Source of the DNA: Halomarina oriensis
GTDB lineage: Archaea > Halobacteriota > Halobacteria > Halobacteriales > Haloarculaceae
Direction: 5' to 3'
NCBI RefSeq assembly: GCF_009791395.1
Contig: NZ_WSZK01000014.1
Location: 37,878-101,877, forward strand
DNA: 64,000 nucleotides
Positions within the stretch are counted from its first letter, which is position 1; every line of letters starts with the position of its first letter. Position numbers and translations under genes: made by a program. Below the pieces are notes generated by a model. It made no database searches, was not told the origin of the DNA, and saw only the letters and a list, made by a program, of their open reading frames with translations. This document shows, in pieces, positions 43,553 through 52,436 of this stretch.

Positions 43553-44752
43553 TCAGTCGAGGCGGACCGGGAGCGACCGGACGCCGTGGAGGAACGAACT
43601 GTCGATGGGGTCGAGGTCGTCGCCCCACGCGGGGGTGACCTCGTACTCCGCCCCGAGTTCGCGGAGGGCGACGCTCGCTTCCAGACGGGCCAGCGGTGCG
43701 CCGAGACAGTAGTGGGTGCCGTAGCCAAAGCCGAGGTGCTGGTTGGGCCGACGGTCCGGGACGAACGTGTCCGGGTCGGCGAACTGTGCGGGGTCGCGGT
43801 TGGCCGCGCCCAGCCAGCAGACCAGCGTGTCGCCCGCCTCGACCCGCTTGCCGTCGATGGTGAGGTCCTCGCGGGCGACGCGGGTCATCGACTGGACGGG
43901 CGCGCGGTAGCGGAGCACCTCCTCGATGGCGGTGTCGCGCTGGCCGGCCGCGGGCCAGTACGCCTCCTCGCCGAAGATGCGGACGGCGTTCGTGAGGAGG
44001 TTCGTCGTCGTGATGTTGCCCGCGATGAGCAACAGCATACAGAACCCGAGAATCTCCGTCTCGTTCAGGTCGGCGTCGGCCTGGACGATGCGGGTCACCA
44101 GGTCCTCGGCGGGGTTCTCCTGGCGGTCGGCGACGAGTTCGCGGAAGTAGTTCGCCAGCGCCATCCCCGCCTCCATCTGCCGTTGCTGGAGGTCGGCGGC
44201 GTCGGCCTCCTCCTCGCCGGCGGTCCCCTCCACGATGGTGTCGGACCACTGCTTGAACTGGTCGCGGTCCTCGGCGGGGACGCCGAGCAGCTTGGCGATG
44301 ACGATGACCGGGAGCGGGTAGGCGAGGGCGTCCACGACGTCTATCACGTCGTCCTCGCGCTCGGCCAGCGCCTCCTCGACGAGTCGCCGGGACTCCTCGG
44401 CGATGAACGGTTCGAGTGACTTCACCGCGCTCGGGCGGAAGAACTCGTCGACCACGTCGCGGGTGCGGTCGTGTTTCGGCGGGTCCTGGAACAGCATCGT
44501 CTCCAGCAGGAACGCCTGGTCGCCCGCCGGTTGGAACCCGGACGCGTTCCGCGGGTCCACGGAGAACGTCTCGTCGTCGCCGAGCATGCGTTTGACCTCG
44601 TCGTAGGAGAAGACGTCCCAACACCCCCGGTCGGGGTCCCAGTGGAGCGGCGACGCCCCACGACGGTCGGCGTACCAGTCGAACGGGTCGAGGCGGCGCT
44701 CACGGGCGGCGAGGGCGTCGGGGAAGGTCAACAGCGGGCCTGCGGAACTCAT
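43553..44752 (-). CDS. Cytochrome P450
   Basis: This 399-residue soluble P450 has the heme ligand Cys349 in FGYGTHYCLGAPLARLE, the K-helix IEEVLRYRAPV with its E-x-x-R, and an I-helix LLLIAGNITTTNLLTN. The conserved acidic residue of the usual AGx(D/E)TT is replaced by isoleucine (I247). That would disturb the standard proton-delivery pair. No ferredoxin or reductase gene is adjacent. The substrate is unknown; some haloarchaeal P450s have been linked to carotenoid or steroid-like compounds, but that is not shown here. The ATG at 44752 was chosen over an upstream GTG. Confidence 0.9.
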   Translation of the reverse strand: MSSAGPLLTFPDALAARERRLDPFDWYADRRGASPLHWDPDRGCWDVFSYDEVKRMLGDDETFSVDPRNASGFQPAGDQAFLLETMLFQDPPKHDRTRDVVDEFFRPSAVKSLEPFIAEESRRLVEEALAEREDDVIDVVDALAYPLPVIVIAKLLGVPAEDRDQFKQWSDTIVEGTAGEEEADAADLQQRQMEAGMALANYFRELVADRQENPAEDLVTRIVQADADLNETEILGFCMLLLIAGNITTTNLLTNAVRIFGEEAYWPAAGQRDTAIEEVLRYRAPVQSMTRVAREDLTIDGKRVEAGDTLVCWLGAANRDPAQFADPDTFVPDRRPNQHLGFGYGTHYCLGAPLARLEASVALRELGAEYEVTPAWGDDLDPIDSSFLHGVRSLPVRLD

Positions 44753-44874
44753 AACCGAACGGTGGCCGCCCGCGTGCTTCAGCGTACCCCCAGTCGGCTT
44801 CGGATACTGTCGACGGCCGAGGGACACCGCGACCGGTCACCGGTGTTTTTGCTCTCCCCGTCGGACGGGTGGGT

Positions 44875-46119
44875 ATGACCGACGTGAGCGACGCCGGGTT
44901 CAAATCCGTCACGCGGGTCGTCGACGCCCGCCGCCGGTTACTCGACGCGACGACCCCACACGCACGGACGGAGTCGGTGCCCATCGCCGACGCGCCGGGC
45001 CGGGCGCTGGCGACGGACGTGACCGCCGCGACGAACGTCCCCCACTACCGCCGCGCGGCGATGGACGGATGGGCGGTCCACGCCAGCGACACGTTCGGCG
45101 CGGGCGAGCGCTCGCCCGCCGTCCTCCGTGCGGAGGAGGCGGGCATCGACACCGCCGTCCCCGGCAGCGCCGTCCGGGTCCACACCGGGAGCGCCCTGCC
45201 GGACGGTGCGGACGCCGTCGTGATGGTCGAGGAGACCGACCGCTTCGGCGACGACGTGGAGGTGTTCGACGCCGTCGCGGAGGGCGAGAACGTCGCGCCC
45301 GTCGGCGAGGACGTGACCGAGGGCCAGCATCTCTACGACGTCGGCCACCAGTTGCGACCTTCGGACCTCGGTCTGCTCCGCTCAACGGGCGTCGAGACGG
45401 TCGAGGTGTTCGACCGGCCCGACGTGGCCGTGATTCCGACCGGCGAGGAACTGGTCGAAGCCGACCCCGCTCCGGGCGAGGTCATCGAGACCAACGGACT
45501 GACCGTCTCGCAGTTGGTCGAGCGCTGGGGCGGCGAGGCACGCTACCGCGACGTCGTGACCGACGACGAGGACGCACTCGCCGCCGCCATCGAGCGTGAC
45601 CTCGACGCCGACGTCGTGGTGACCACGGGTGGGTCGTCGGTCGGCGACCGGGACCTGATACCCGACGTGGTCGGTGACCTGGGTGAGACGTTCGTCCACG
45701 GCGTCGCGCTCAAGCCGGGCCACCCGTGTGCGCTCGGCGTCGTCGAGGAGACGCCCGTCGTGATGCTACCGGGCTACCCGGTCGCGTGTATCATCAACGC
45801 CGTCCAGTTCCTGCGGCCCGCGACGAAGCGTGCTGGCCACCTCCCCGACACCCCCCACCCCACCCGCGAGGCGCGACTCGACCGCAAGATACGCTCGGAA
45901 CCGGGCGTACGGACCTACGTCCGGGTACGCCTCTCGGAGAGCGAAGACGGGAGAGCGGACGACGCCCCCCGACTCCTCGCCACGCCGACACGAGCCAGCG
46001 GGTCGGGGGTCCTCTCGTCGGTGGCGCTCTCCGACGGCTGGGTCGTCGTCCCCGAGTCCCGCGAGGGTATCGCGGAGGGAGAGACGGTATCCGTCGAGGA
46101 CTGGGAGCGGTTCGTCTAA
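44875..46119 (+). CDS. moeA: Molybdopterin molybdotransferase MoeA, copy 1
   Basis: This 414-residue enzyme inserts molybdate (or tungstate) into adenylated molybdopterin. The MoeA layout is complete: N-terminal domain AAMDGWAVHASDTFG, the metal-binding-domain signature VVVTTGGSSVGDRDLIPDVV, VALKPGHPCALGVVEETPVV, the loop MLPGYPVACIINA, and a C-terminal MoeA_C domain. GTGTTTTTGCTC about 25 nt before ATG 44875 suggests a leaderless transcript; GTG 44869 is possible but less likely. The second MoeA is 3.6 kb downstream on the same strand. Confidence 0.93.
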   Translation: MTDVSDAGFKSVTRVVDARRRLLDATTPHARTESVPIADAPGRALATDVTAATNVPHYRRAAMDGWAVHASDTFGAGERSPAVLRAEEAGIDTAVPGSAVRVHTGSALPDGADAVVMVEETDRFGDDVEVFDAVAEGENVAPVGEDVTEGQHLYDVGHQLRPSDLGLLRSTGVETVEVFDRPDVAVIPTGEELVEADPAPGEVIETNGLTVSQLVERWGGEARYRDVVTDDEDALAAAIERDLDADVVVTTGGSSVGDRDLIPDVVGDLGETFVHGVALKPGHPCALGVVEETPVVMLPGYPVACIINAVQFLRPATKRAGHLPDTPHPTREARLDRKIRSEPGVRTYVRVRLSESEDGRADDAPRLLATPTRASGSGVLSSVALSDGWVVVPESREGIAEGETVSVEDWERFV

Positions 46120-46283
46120 CTACACGGCGGAGAGAAACTATCCTCGATACCCAATTGGTTCTTTGTACGTTCCGGGTGCGAGTTTCTGTGGCTGGCAACA
46201 TCTGCCACGCGACGCCCCGCCCTGCTCGCCCTCGCTGACCACCGGACGGCGACCGACCGTTCCGACGACCACTATCGACAGCC

Positions 46284-49200
46284 ATGAGCAACAACGACAG
46301 ACTCGACCGAATCAGTACAGCATTCGACGACAGTACCACGACCCGCCGCGACTTCCTGCGAGCCTCCGCCGGCCTCGGCGGTGGTCTCGCCATCCCCGGC
46401 GAGGCGTTCCGCGACTTCGCCTCGCCACGACGACAGCAGGCGACCATCACCGACCTGTTCGTGTACGTCTATCGGCACACGCCGAGCGACCGGGCGATTC
46501 CGACGCTACTCTCCCTCGACGACGACGCCGCCTTCGAGCGACTGGGCGCACTCGATGCCCCCGTCCGGACGACGACCGACCCGACGACGGCGGCCCACGC
46601 CGACCTGACGCCCTCGCAGGTCGAGTCGGTCCTCGGCCTGGGGGAGGACGCCGAACGCGTCCCGGGACTCACCGGGGTGGAGTACGCCCCCGGGTCGACG
46701 CCGTTCTGGAAACTCGACCACTACCCACAGGGGGTGTTCCCCACGCCCGAGGAGTCCATCGACTACGTCCGGTACGAGCAGGCCATCGCGGGGATGGAGT
46801 ACCTCGGAGAACGGCACGCCGACCGGTTGCGCGTCACCGGCCTCGGTGAGAGCCCCGGCTGGTACAACACCTACGACCTCGAAGTCGACCCCGAGACCAT
46901 CTACGTCGCGGAGGTGACCAACGACGTCGGCGACGAGGCGGCGTTCACCGAGAAGGAGAAGATACTCTACTCGCTGTCCATCCACGGCGACGAGCGCTCG
47001 GGCGTCGAAGCCGGGACTCGCACCATCGAGGACGTGCTCGTCGGTGACGACGAGGACCTCGCGGGGATGCTCGACGAGGTGGTGCTCGTGTTCCTCTTCC
47101 CGAACCCCGACGGCTGGGTCGCCCCCTCGCCGGAGTACTTCAGCGGCGACGAGGTCGAGGACGACGACCTGGTCCGCGTCGACGCGTTCCGTCGGCAGAC
47201 CGGGACGGAACTCGACATGAACCGGCAGTGGCCGACGGTCGGCTACATCGACCCGACGCACAACCCGGCGGAACCCGACGGGAGCAACCTCGAAGACGAC
47301 ACGCCCGGCGTCGACGACGACGTCCCCGAGCGATACACCGACCTGGTTCCCGGGGCGCTCTCGGTCGTCGAGTTCCTGCGGGACTACGAGAACCTCAACT
47401 ACGGGACGGACCTCCACGGGATGTTCGACTCCGAACAGTACATCCTCGGACTCATCATGAACACCGAGTACGACGCTCGGGAGCTTCACGACCTCTACGA
47501 ACTGAACAAGGTGCTCGGGTCGCGTCTCGAAGAGAGCGTCGGCCCGCTGCTGGAGGAGAACCGCGACGCCTTCCGCGAGTTCATCGGAACCGACGACGCG
47601 ACGTTCCCCGACACGTCGTTCAGCTACGGGACCATCTACGACACCATCAGCTACACGACGACCGGGACGTTCGGAAGCTGGTTCGCAACGCCAGAGGAAC
47701 TGGGCGGTCTCGACCTCGTCTCGATGTCGCCGGAGATGTCGTTCGACAACCGCGTCGGCGACCAGATGCAGTTCGTCCCGGGCAACGTCGAGACGCAGGT
47801 CGCCGGCTACCGCACGTTCATCCGGACGTTCGCGGACCAGGCGACCACGACCATCGAGACCGAAATCGCCACCGAGGGGCGCTCGACGGCCTACGTGACG
47901 ACCGACGCGCTCACTCGCTCGTCGGGCGACCTCCCGTTCACCGACGACGGGAACGGCGACGGGGAGAACGGCAACGGGAACGGTGGAAACGGCAACGGCA
48001 CAGGCAATGGGAACGACGGCGACGGCGGCGACGACTCGGCCCCCGTCGCGTTCCAGATCGACGTCGCCGTCGGCGAGGTCATCGAGGACCTCGGAGCCGA
48101 GGCGGACGGGTTCTATCGCGACCAGGGCCGACTCCTGCAGGCGACGACCGTCCTCGCCGACGGCACCGTGACCAACGAGGTCACCGTCCCGGACGGCGAG
48201 GTGACGAAGACGCTCGGCGGGTGTGCGGTCACGTACGACGCCGTCGACTACGACCCGGAGACGGCCGAGGCGACCCTCGACGTGAGCGTCTCCGAGGACG
48301 CCGACTGTGCGGGCGTCACGCTCACCCTCGCGGGCTACGACCTGCCCGACGGTGACACCACGTTCGACCGCGCCGACGCCGCCGACCAGGAACTGCTCGA
48401 CTACCGGACGGTGACGCTCGACGCCGGTGACTCCGAACTGGTCACGGTCAGCCTCGCGGACGGCCTCGGCGACGACGGGGACGACCGGTCGACGCTCTCC
48501 CGCCAGGAGACGACGCTGTCGGTTCCGGGCGGGGGTCGCTCGCAGTTCACCGCGACCGTCGAGGCCGGCAGCACGCTCCACGTCGGCGTCGACGGCGTCA
48601 CTCGGGGCCGGTTCGACGGGGCGACGCTGCAGGGTCCCGACGGGTCGGTCGTCCGCAGTCACGACCCCGCGACCTCCCGGACGAACCGTCCGGCGGTGTG
48701 GACGGTCACGGACCCGACGGCCGGCGAGTGGACCGTCGTCGTCGACAGCGCCACCCCCGACCGGGCGTCCGTCGGCGTCTCGGTGGCGACGCTCCAGTCG
48801 GCGTCGTCGCCGGACCCCGAGGCGATTCTCGGCTACCAGCAACGCGAGTACGAGGTGACGCCGTTCGAGTTCTTCGAGCAGTACGCCGAGTACGCCGACG
48901 GGTCGCTCGACGCCGTCGGCATCGAGGAGGTGGCGAACGGCGACCTGCTCGACGGGGACTCCCTCGCGTACGACAACCTCGTCGTCATCCACGCCGACGG
49001 CGCGACGGACGGAGCGTACGTCTCGGCGCTCGACGCGTTCGTCGAGGCGGGCGGGAACCTCGTCCTCACCGACACGGGCGTGAACCACCTGGCGAACCTC
49101 TCTGCGGCCGGGGCCGACGCGATTCCGGCCGACGCGGTGACTCCCGAGACGTTCGTCGTCGCCAACCTCGGGCGGAAGCGCGACCACCCGCTGCTCGGCG

Positions 49201-49631
49201 ACGTGCGCTCCATCCAGCGCGAGCTGTACAAGGTCGCGCCGCTCGGCTACCCCATCGGCGACGACGCGCCGATGACGCTCGTCGACACCGCGACGTTCGA
49301 GAGCGCGGGCGGCGAGGTGGCCGCGACGACCGAGGAACTGGTTTCGCTCGGTGCGCTCGGCTCGCTCGACGGCGGCGTCCAGGTGGTCGGCGGGGTGCTC
49401 CCGCCGGCCACACAGGAGGCGCTCCACCCGTTCGGCCTGCACGACTACGCCGTCTCGTTCCTGGGGCTGACCGTCCTGGCGAACGCACTGGGCCACACCC
49501 AGCGTCGCCTCCGCGACGGCGAGGTCGTCGCCACGTTCGGCCGGGACGGCGAGACCGCGGCCGACGAGGGCGAGTCTGACGACGCCGACGACGCCGACGA
49601 CGGCGTCGGTCACTGGGTCGAGAGCGCGTAA
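46284..49631 (+). CDS. Tat-exported M14 zinc carboxypeptidase with three extra domains
   Basis: This 1115-residue protein has a twin-arginine signal (TTTRRDFLRASAGLGG). An M14 catalytic domain follows, with zinc ligands H234 and E237 (LSIHGDERSG) and H378 (DLHGM). Arg is in DMNRQWP and a likely catalytic Glu in SMSPEMSFD. A GNGNG linker around residues 553-580 is followed by the 137-residue module shared with the 5'-nucleotidase (588-724). A beta-sandwich PPC-like domain (about 740-855) and a Rossmann-like glutamine-amidotransferase-type domain (about 860-1090) complete it. The tail is Asp-rich. It should act outside the cell on peptides or proteins. Confidence 0.82.
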   Translation: MSNNDRLDRISTAFDDSTTTRRDFLRASAGLGGGLAIPGEAFRDFASPRRQQATITDLFVYVYRHTPSDRAIPTLLSLDDDAAFERLGALDAPVRTTTDPTTAAHADLTPSQVESVLGLGEDAERVPGLTGVEYAPGSTPFWKLDHYPQGVFPTPEESIDYVRYEQAIAGMEYLGERHADRLRVTGLGESPGWYNTYDLEVDPETIYVAEVTNDVGDEAAFTEKEKILYSLSIHGDERSGVEAGTRTIEDVLVGDDEDLAGMLDEVVLVFLFPNPDGWVAPSPEYFSGDEVEDDDLVRVDAFRRQTGTELDMNRQWPTVGYIDPTHNPAEPDGSNLEDDTPGVDDDVPERYTDLVPGALSVVEFLRDYENLNYGTDLHGMFDSEQYILGLIMNTEYDARELHDLYELNKVLGSRLEESVGPLLEENRDAFREFIGTDDATFPDTSFSYGTIYDTISYTTTGTFGSWFATPEELGGLDLVSMSPEMSFDNRVGDQMQFVPGNVETQVAGYRTFIRTFADQATTTIETEIATEGRSTAYVTTDALTRSSGDLPFTDDGNGDGENGNGNGGNGNGTGNGNDGDGGDDSAPVAFQIDVAVGEVIEDLGAEADGFYRDQGRLLQATTVLADGTVTNEVTVPDGEVTKTLGGCAVTYDAVDYDPETAEATLDVSVSEDADCAGVTLTLAGYDLPDGDTTFDRADAADQELLDYRTVTLDAGDSELVTVSLADGLGDDGDDRSTLSRQETTLSVPGGGRSQFTATVEAGSTLHVGVDGVTRGRFDGATLQGPDGSVVRSHDPATSRTNRPAVWTVTDPTAGEWTVVVDSATPDRASVGVSVATLQSASSPDPEAILGYQQREYEVTPFEFFEQYAEYADGSLDAVGIEEVANGDLLDGDSLAYDNLVVIHADGATDGAYVSALDAFVEAGGNLVLTDTGVNHLANLSAAGADAIPADAVTPETFVVANLGRKRDHPLLGDVRSIQRELYKVAPLGYPIGDDAPMTLVDTATFESAGGEVAATTEELVSLGALGSLDGGVQVVGGVLPPATQEALHPFGLHDYAVSFLGLTVLANALGHTQRRLRDGEVVATFGRDGETAADEGESDDADDADDGVGHWVESA
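48045..48455 (+). repeat. Shared 137-residue module, copy in M14 peptidase
   Basis: This is the 411-nt part encoding residues 588-724 of the peptidase. It aligns gap-free with residues 720-856 of the 5'-nucleotidase. In both proteins it is preceded by a low-complexity linker and contains GGC/AGC and DADC cysteines. Here it sits in the interior, whereas in the nucleotidase it closes the protein. Confidence 0.75.
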
Positions 49632-49717
49632 AGCCGAAGTACCGTCCGTCCGGACCCGTCGTATGAGCAGCCACAACACGGTCCCGGCCGACGCTCGACG
49701 GCGGACCCGGAGGGAGC

Positions 49718-51658
49718 GTGCGTAAGGAGTTCCGCGACCTCGCGCCGCCCGAGGCGGCCCACGAGGCCATCGCGTCGCTCGGTCTCGCCGGTGGGACGGA
49801 GACGGTCACGCTCCGTGAAGCGCGTGGCCGCGTCCTCGCCGACCGTATCGACGCCGCCCTCGACGTGCCGGGATTCGACCGCGCGAGTGTCGACGGCTAC
49901 GCCCTCCGCGCCCACGACACGTTCGGGGCCGACGAGGCCGACCCCGCAGTGCTGGCCCTCGCTGGCGTCGTCGACGCCGGCGAACGACCCGACGTGACCG
50001 TCGGCGGTGGCGAGTGCGTCGAGATATCGACCGGAGCGGTCGTCCCCGACGGCGCGAACGCCGTCGTGATGGTCGAGCGGACGGACCGGGCCGACCGCGA
50101 GGACGACGCCGAGGACGCGCCGGACCGCATCGAGGTCCGCACGAGCGTCGCGCCGGGCGACCGCATCATGTTCGCCGGGGCGGACGTGGCGGCCGGCGAA
50201 CGTGCGCTCGGTCCGGGGACGACGCTGACCGCCCGCGAAATCGGTCTACTGTCGGCGCTCGGCGTCGACGAGGTACCCGTTCGCGCCGCGCCGCGCGTCG
50301 GCATCGTCTCGACCGGCGACGAACTCGTCCGGCCGGGCGAACCGCTGGACTCCGGCGCGGGGCAGATATACGACGTCAACAGCTACACCGTCGCGGCGGG
50401 CGTCGAAGAGGCCGGCGGCGAGGCGGTCCTCTACCCCCACGCCGGGGACGACTACGACGCCATGGAGGACCTGCTCCGGCAGGCCGCCGCGGAGTGTGAC
50501 CTGGTGCTCTCCTCGGGGTCGACCAGTGCCAGCGCGGTCGACGTCATCTACCGTGTCGTCGAGGAACAGGGCGACCTGCTGCTGCACGGCGTCGCCGTCA
50601 AGCCGGGCAAACCGATGCTCGTCGGCCGACTCGACGGGAGTGCCTACATCGGCCTCCCCGGCTACCCGGTGAGTGCGCTCACCATCTTCCGGACGTTCGT
50701 CGCGCCCGCGATTCGCCGCGCAGCAGCGGTCCCCGAACCGGACGCGGCGACCGTCGCGGGCCGGATGGCCGGCGAAGAGCGCTACGCGGAGGGTCGTCTG
50801 CGACTGATGCCGGTCGGACTGGTCGACGCGGGTGTGGACGAGTCGCTGGACGGAACGGACGTGGGCGGCGAGACGCTGGTCTACCCCGTCGACAAGGGGT
50901 CTGGGGCGACGACGAGTCTCGTCGAGGCCGACGGTCTGGTGGAGATGCCCCCCGACACCGAGCGACTCGACGCCGGCGAAGCCGTCGAGGTCCGCCTGTT
51001 CTCGCCGGACGTCCGGGTCCCGAGCGTCGTGGGCGTCGGCGAGGACGACCCGGCGCTCTCACGAGTGCTCGACCGTCTCGACACGCCGCGGTATCTCGGC
51101 CTCGGGAGCAGGGAGGGTCAGCGCCGACTCCGGAACGGCGTCCCCGACTTCGCGGTGACGACCAGCGGCGGCGACACCGGGTCCCCGACGGTCGAACTCG
51201 GCGCGTGGACCCGCGAGTGGGGACTCGTCGTCCCGGCCGGGAACCCCGACGGCGTGACGGGACTCGCGGCCCTCGTGGACCGCGACCTCCGGTTCGTCAA
51301 CCGGACCGGAGCGTCGGGCCTCCGGACGTCCCTCGCCGACGTGCTCGCCGAACTCGCGGACGAACGCGGTGTGACACGCCACGACCTCGTCTCGGCCATC
51401 GACGGCTTCGAGGCGGGTCGCCGCGCCCACGAGAGTCCGCCGCGAGCGGTACTGTCGGGGCACGCCGACGTCGCGCTGGGACTCCGTGTGACCGCCGAGA
51501 CGCTCGGACTCGGCTTCGTCCCGGTCGGCGAGGAGACGGTCCGTGTTCTCGGGAACCCGGCCCGGACCGAGAAGTCGGGCGTCGGGGCGTTCTCGGCACA
51601 GGTCGCGGGGATGGACGACCTGCTCGACGAACTGCCGGGGTACGGGCGGCCGGACTGA
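49718..51658 (+). CDS. moeA: MoeA fused to a periplasmic-binding-like (PBP-like) domain
   Basis: This 646-residue protein has an N-terminal MoeA domain (about 1-405) with ASVDGYALRAHDTFG, GVAVKPGKPMLVGRLDG and YIGLPGYPVSA. A C-terminal PBP-like domain (about 430-640) shows FAVTTSGGDTGSPTVELG, WGLVVPAGNPDGVTGL, DLRFVNRTGASGL and the tail GALGFV-like LGFVPVGEE. This MoeA-PBP architecture is common in archaea. The conserved molybdopterin-adenylate loop reads SSGSTSASAVD instead of SGGTSAG-like, a departure from copy 1. One idea is that the PBP-like domain recognises molybdate or tungstate to choose the metal. The start is GTG 49718. Confidence 0.88.
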   Translation: MRKEFRDLAPPEAAHEAIASLGLAGGTETVTLREARGRVLADRIDAALDVPGFDRASVDGYALRAHDTFGADEADPAVLALAGVVDAGERPDVTVGGGECVEISTGAVVPDGANAVVMVERTDRADREDDAEDAPDRIEVRTSVAPGDRIMFAGADVAAGERALGPGTTLTAREIGLLSALGVDEVPVRAAPRVGIVSTGDELVRPGEPLDSGAGQIYDVNSYTVAAGVEEAGGEAVLYPHAGDDYDAMEDLLRQAAAECDLVLSSGSTSASAVDVIYRVVEEQGDLLLHGVAVKPGKPMLVGRLDGSAYIGLPGYPVSALTIFRTFVAPAIRRAAAVPEPDAATVAGRMAGEERYAEGRLRLMPVGLVDAGVDESLDGTDVGGETLVYPVDKGSGATTSLVEADGLVEMPPDTERLDAGEAVEVRLFSPDVRVPSVVGVGEDDPALSRVLDRLDTPRYLGLGSREGQRRLRNGVPDFAVTTSGGDTGSPTVELGAWTREWGLVVPAGNPDGVTGLAALVDRDLRFVNRTGASGLRTSLADVLAELADERGVTRHDLVSAIDGFEAGRRAHESPPRAVLSGHADVALGLRVTAETLGLGFVPVGEETVRVLGNPARTEKSGVGAFSAQVAGMDDLLDELPGYGRPD

Positions 51659-51674
51659 GGGCGGGCGGTCGCGC

Positions 51675-52361
51675 TCAGTCCGAGGCGTGTTCGCCGCCGT
51701 CGGCCGCGACGGCGGGAATCTCGGTCAGCCGCGTCACGCGTCGGTCACCGAGGACACACGAGCCACGCCGGTCGTGGCCGTGACGCTCGACGTGGATGCC
51801 GTCGAGGCCGGCGTTCCACGCCGCGCCCACGTCCTGTGGGCCGTCGCCGACGAGGACGCCGCGCTCGGAACCGTTCGTGAGGCCACTGCCGACGCCGAGG
51901 TTCGACATGGCGAGGTGGACCGGCGCGGGGTCGGGTTTCCAGCCCAGTTCGTCGTCACAGCAGACGACGGTGTCGAACCAGTCGGCGATGTCAAGAACGT
52001 CGAGCGCCGCGTCAGCGAGATACTGCTGGGAGTGGGTGACGAGGCCGACGGGCGTGTCGAGGCCGGCGACGAACGCCGCGGCGTCGTCGTAGACGAACGA
52101 GTGTTCCGCGCGAGCGACGGGGTCCTCGACGTCGTGGAACACGGCCCAGAACCTCCGTGGGTCGTAGCCCCACTGCCGGAGCAGTTCGTCGCGCGACCCG
52201 CCGAGTCCGTGCCAGACGAGTTCGGCTTCGCGCTCGGTGAACGACACGCCGAGACGGTCGCCCACCTCGTCCATCACGCGGTAGACGTAGCTCGGCTGGA
52301 CGTCGATGAGCGTCCCATCGAGGTCCAGTAACCAGAAGTCGTATCGAGTGGAGGGGGCCAT
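51675..52361 (-). CDS. HAD-family phosphatase (phosphoglycolate phosphatase-like)
   Basis: This 228-residue protein has motif I FWLLDLDGTLIDVQPS with both aspartates, motif II VGLVTHSQ, the catalytic lysine in LGWKPDPAPVHLA, and motif IV RGVLVGDGPQDVGAAW. The cap domain between residues 20 and 100 resembles phosphoglycolate phosphatases and beta-phosphoglucomutases. The C-terminal ~25 residues (SCVLGDRRVTRLTE) are variable. Substrate unassigned. It is convergent with the MoeA-PBP gene at 16 nt. Confidence 0.8.
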   Translation of the reverse strand: MAPSTRYDFWLLDLDGTLIDVQPSYVYRVMDEVGDRLGVSFTEREAELVWHGLGGSRDELLRQWGYDPRRFWAVFHDVEDPVARAEHSFVYDDAAAFVAGLDTPVGLVTHSQQYLADAALDVLDIADWFDTVVCCDDELGWKPDPAPVHLAMSNLGVGSGLTNGSERGVLVGDGPQDVGAAWNAGLDGIHVERHGHDRRGSCVLGDRRVTRLTEIPAVAADGGEHASD

Positions 52362-52436
52362 TCGGGACCCAGAAGTACGTCACAGCGTGGCAAGTGTCTT
52401 CCGGGGGTGGACGGTGGTGGCTCGACGCCGGCCCGC

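Noticed and set aside
44896..44907. GGGTTCAAATCC, which looks like a tRNA T-loop
   Set aside because: It lies inside the MoeA coding sequence and no cloverleaf can be drawn around it.
46506..49679. Open frame of 1057 codons opposite the M14 peptidase
   Set aside because: Antisense shadow; only the plus strand has the signal peptide, zinc motifs and the shared module.
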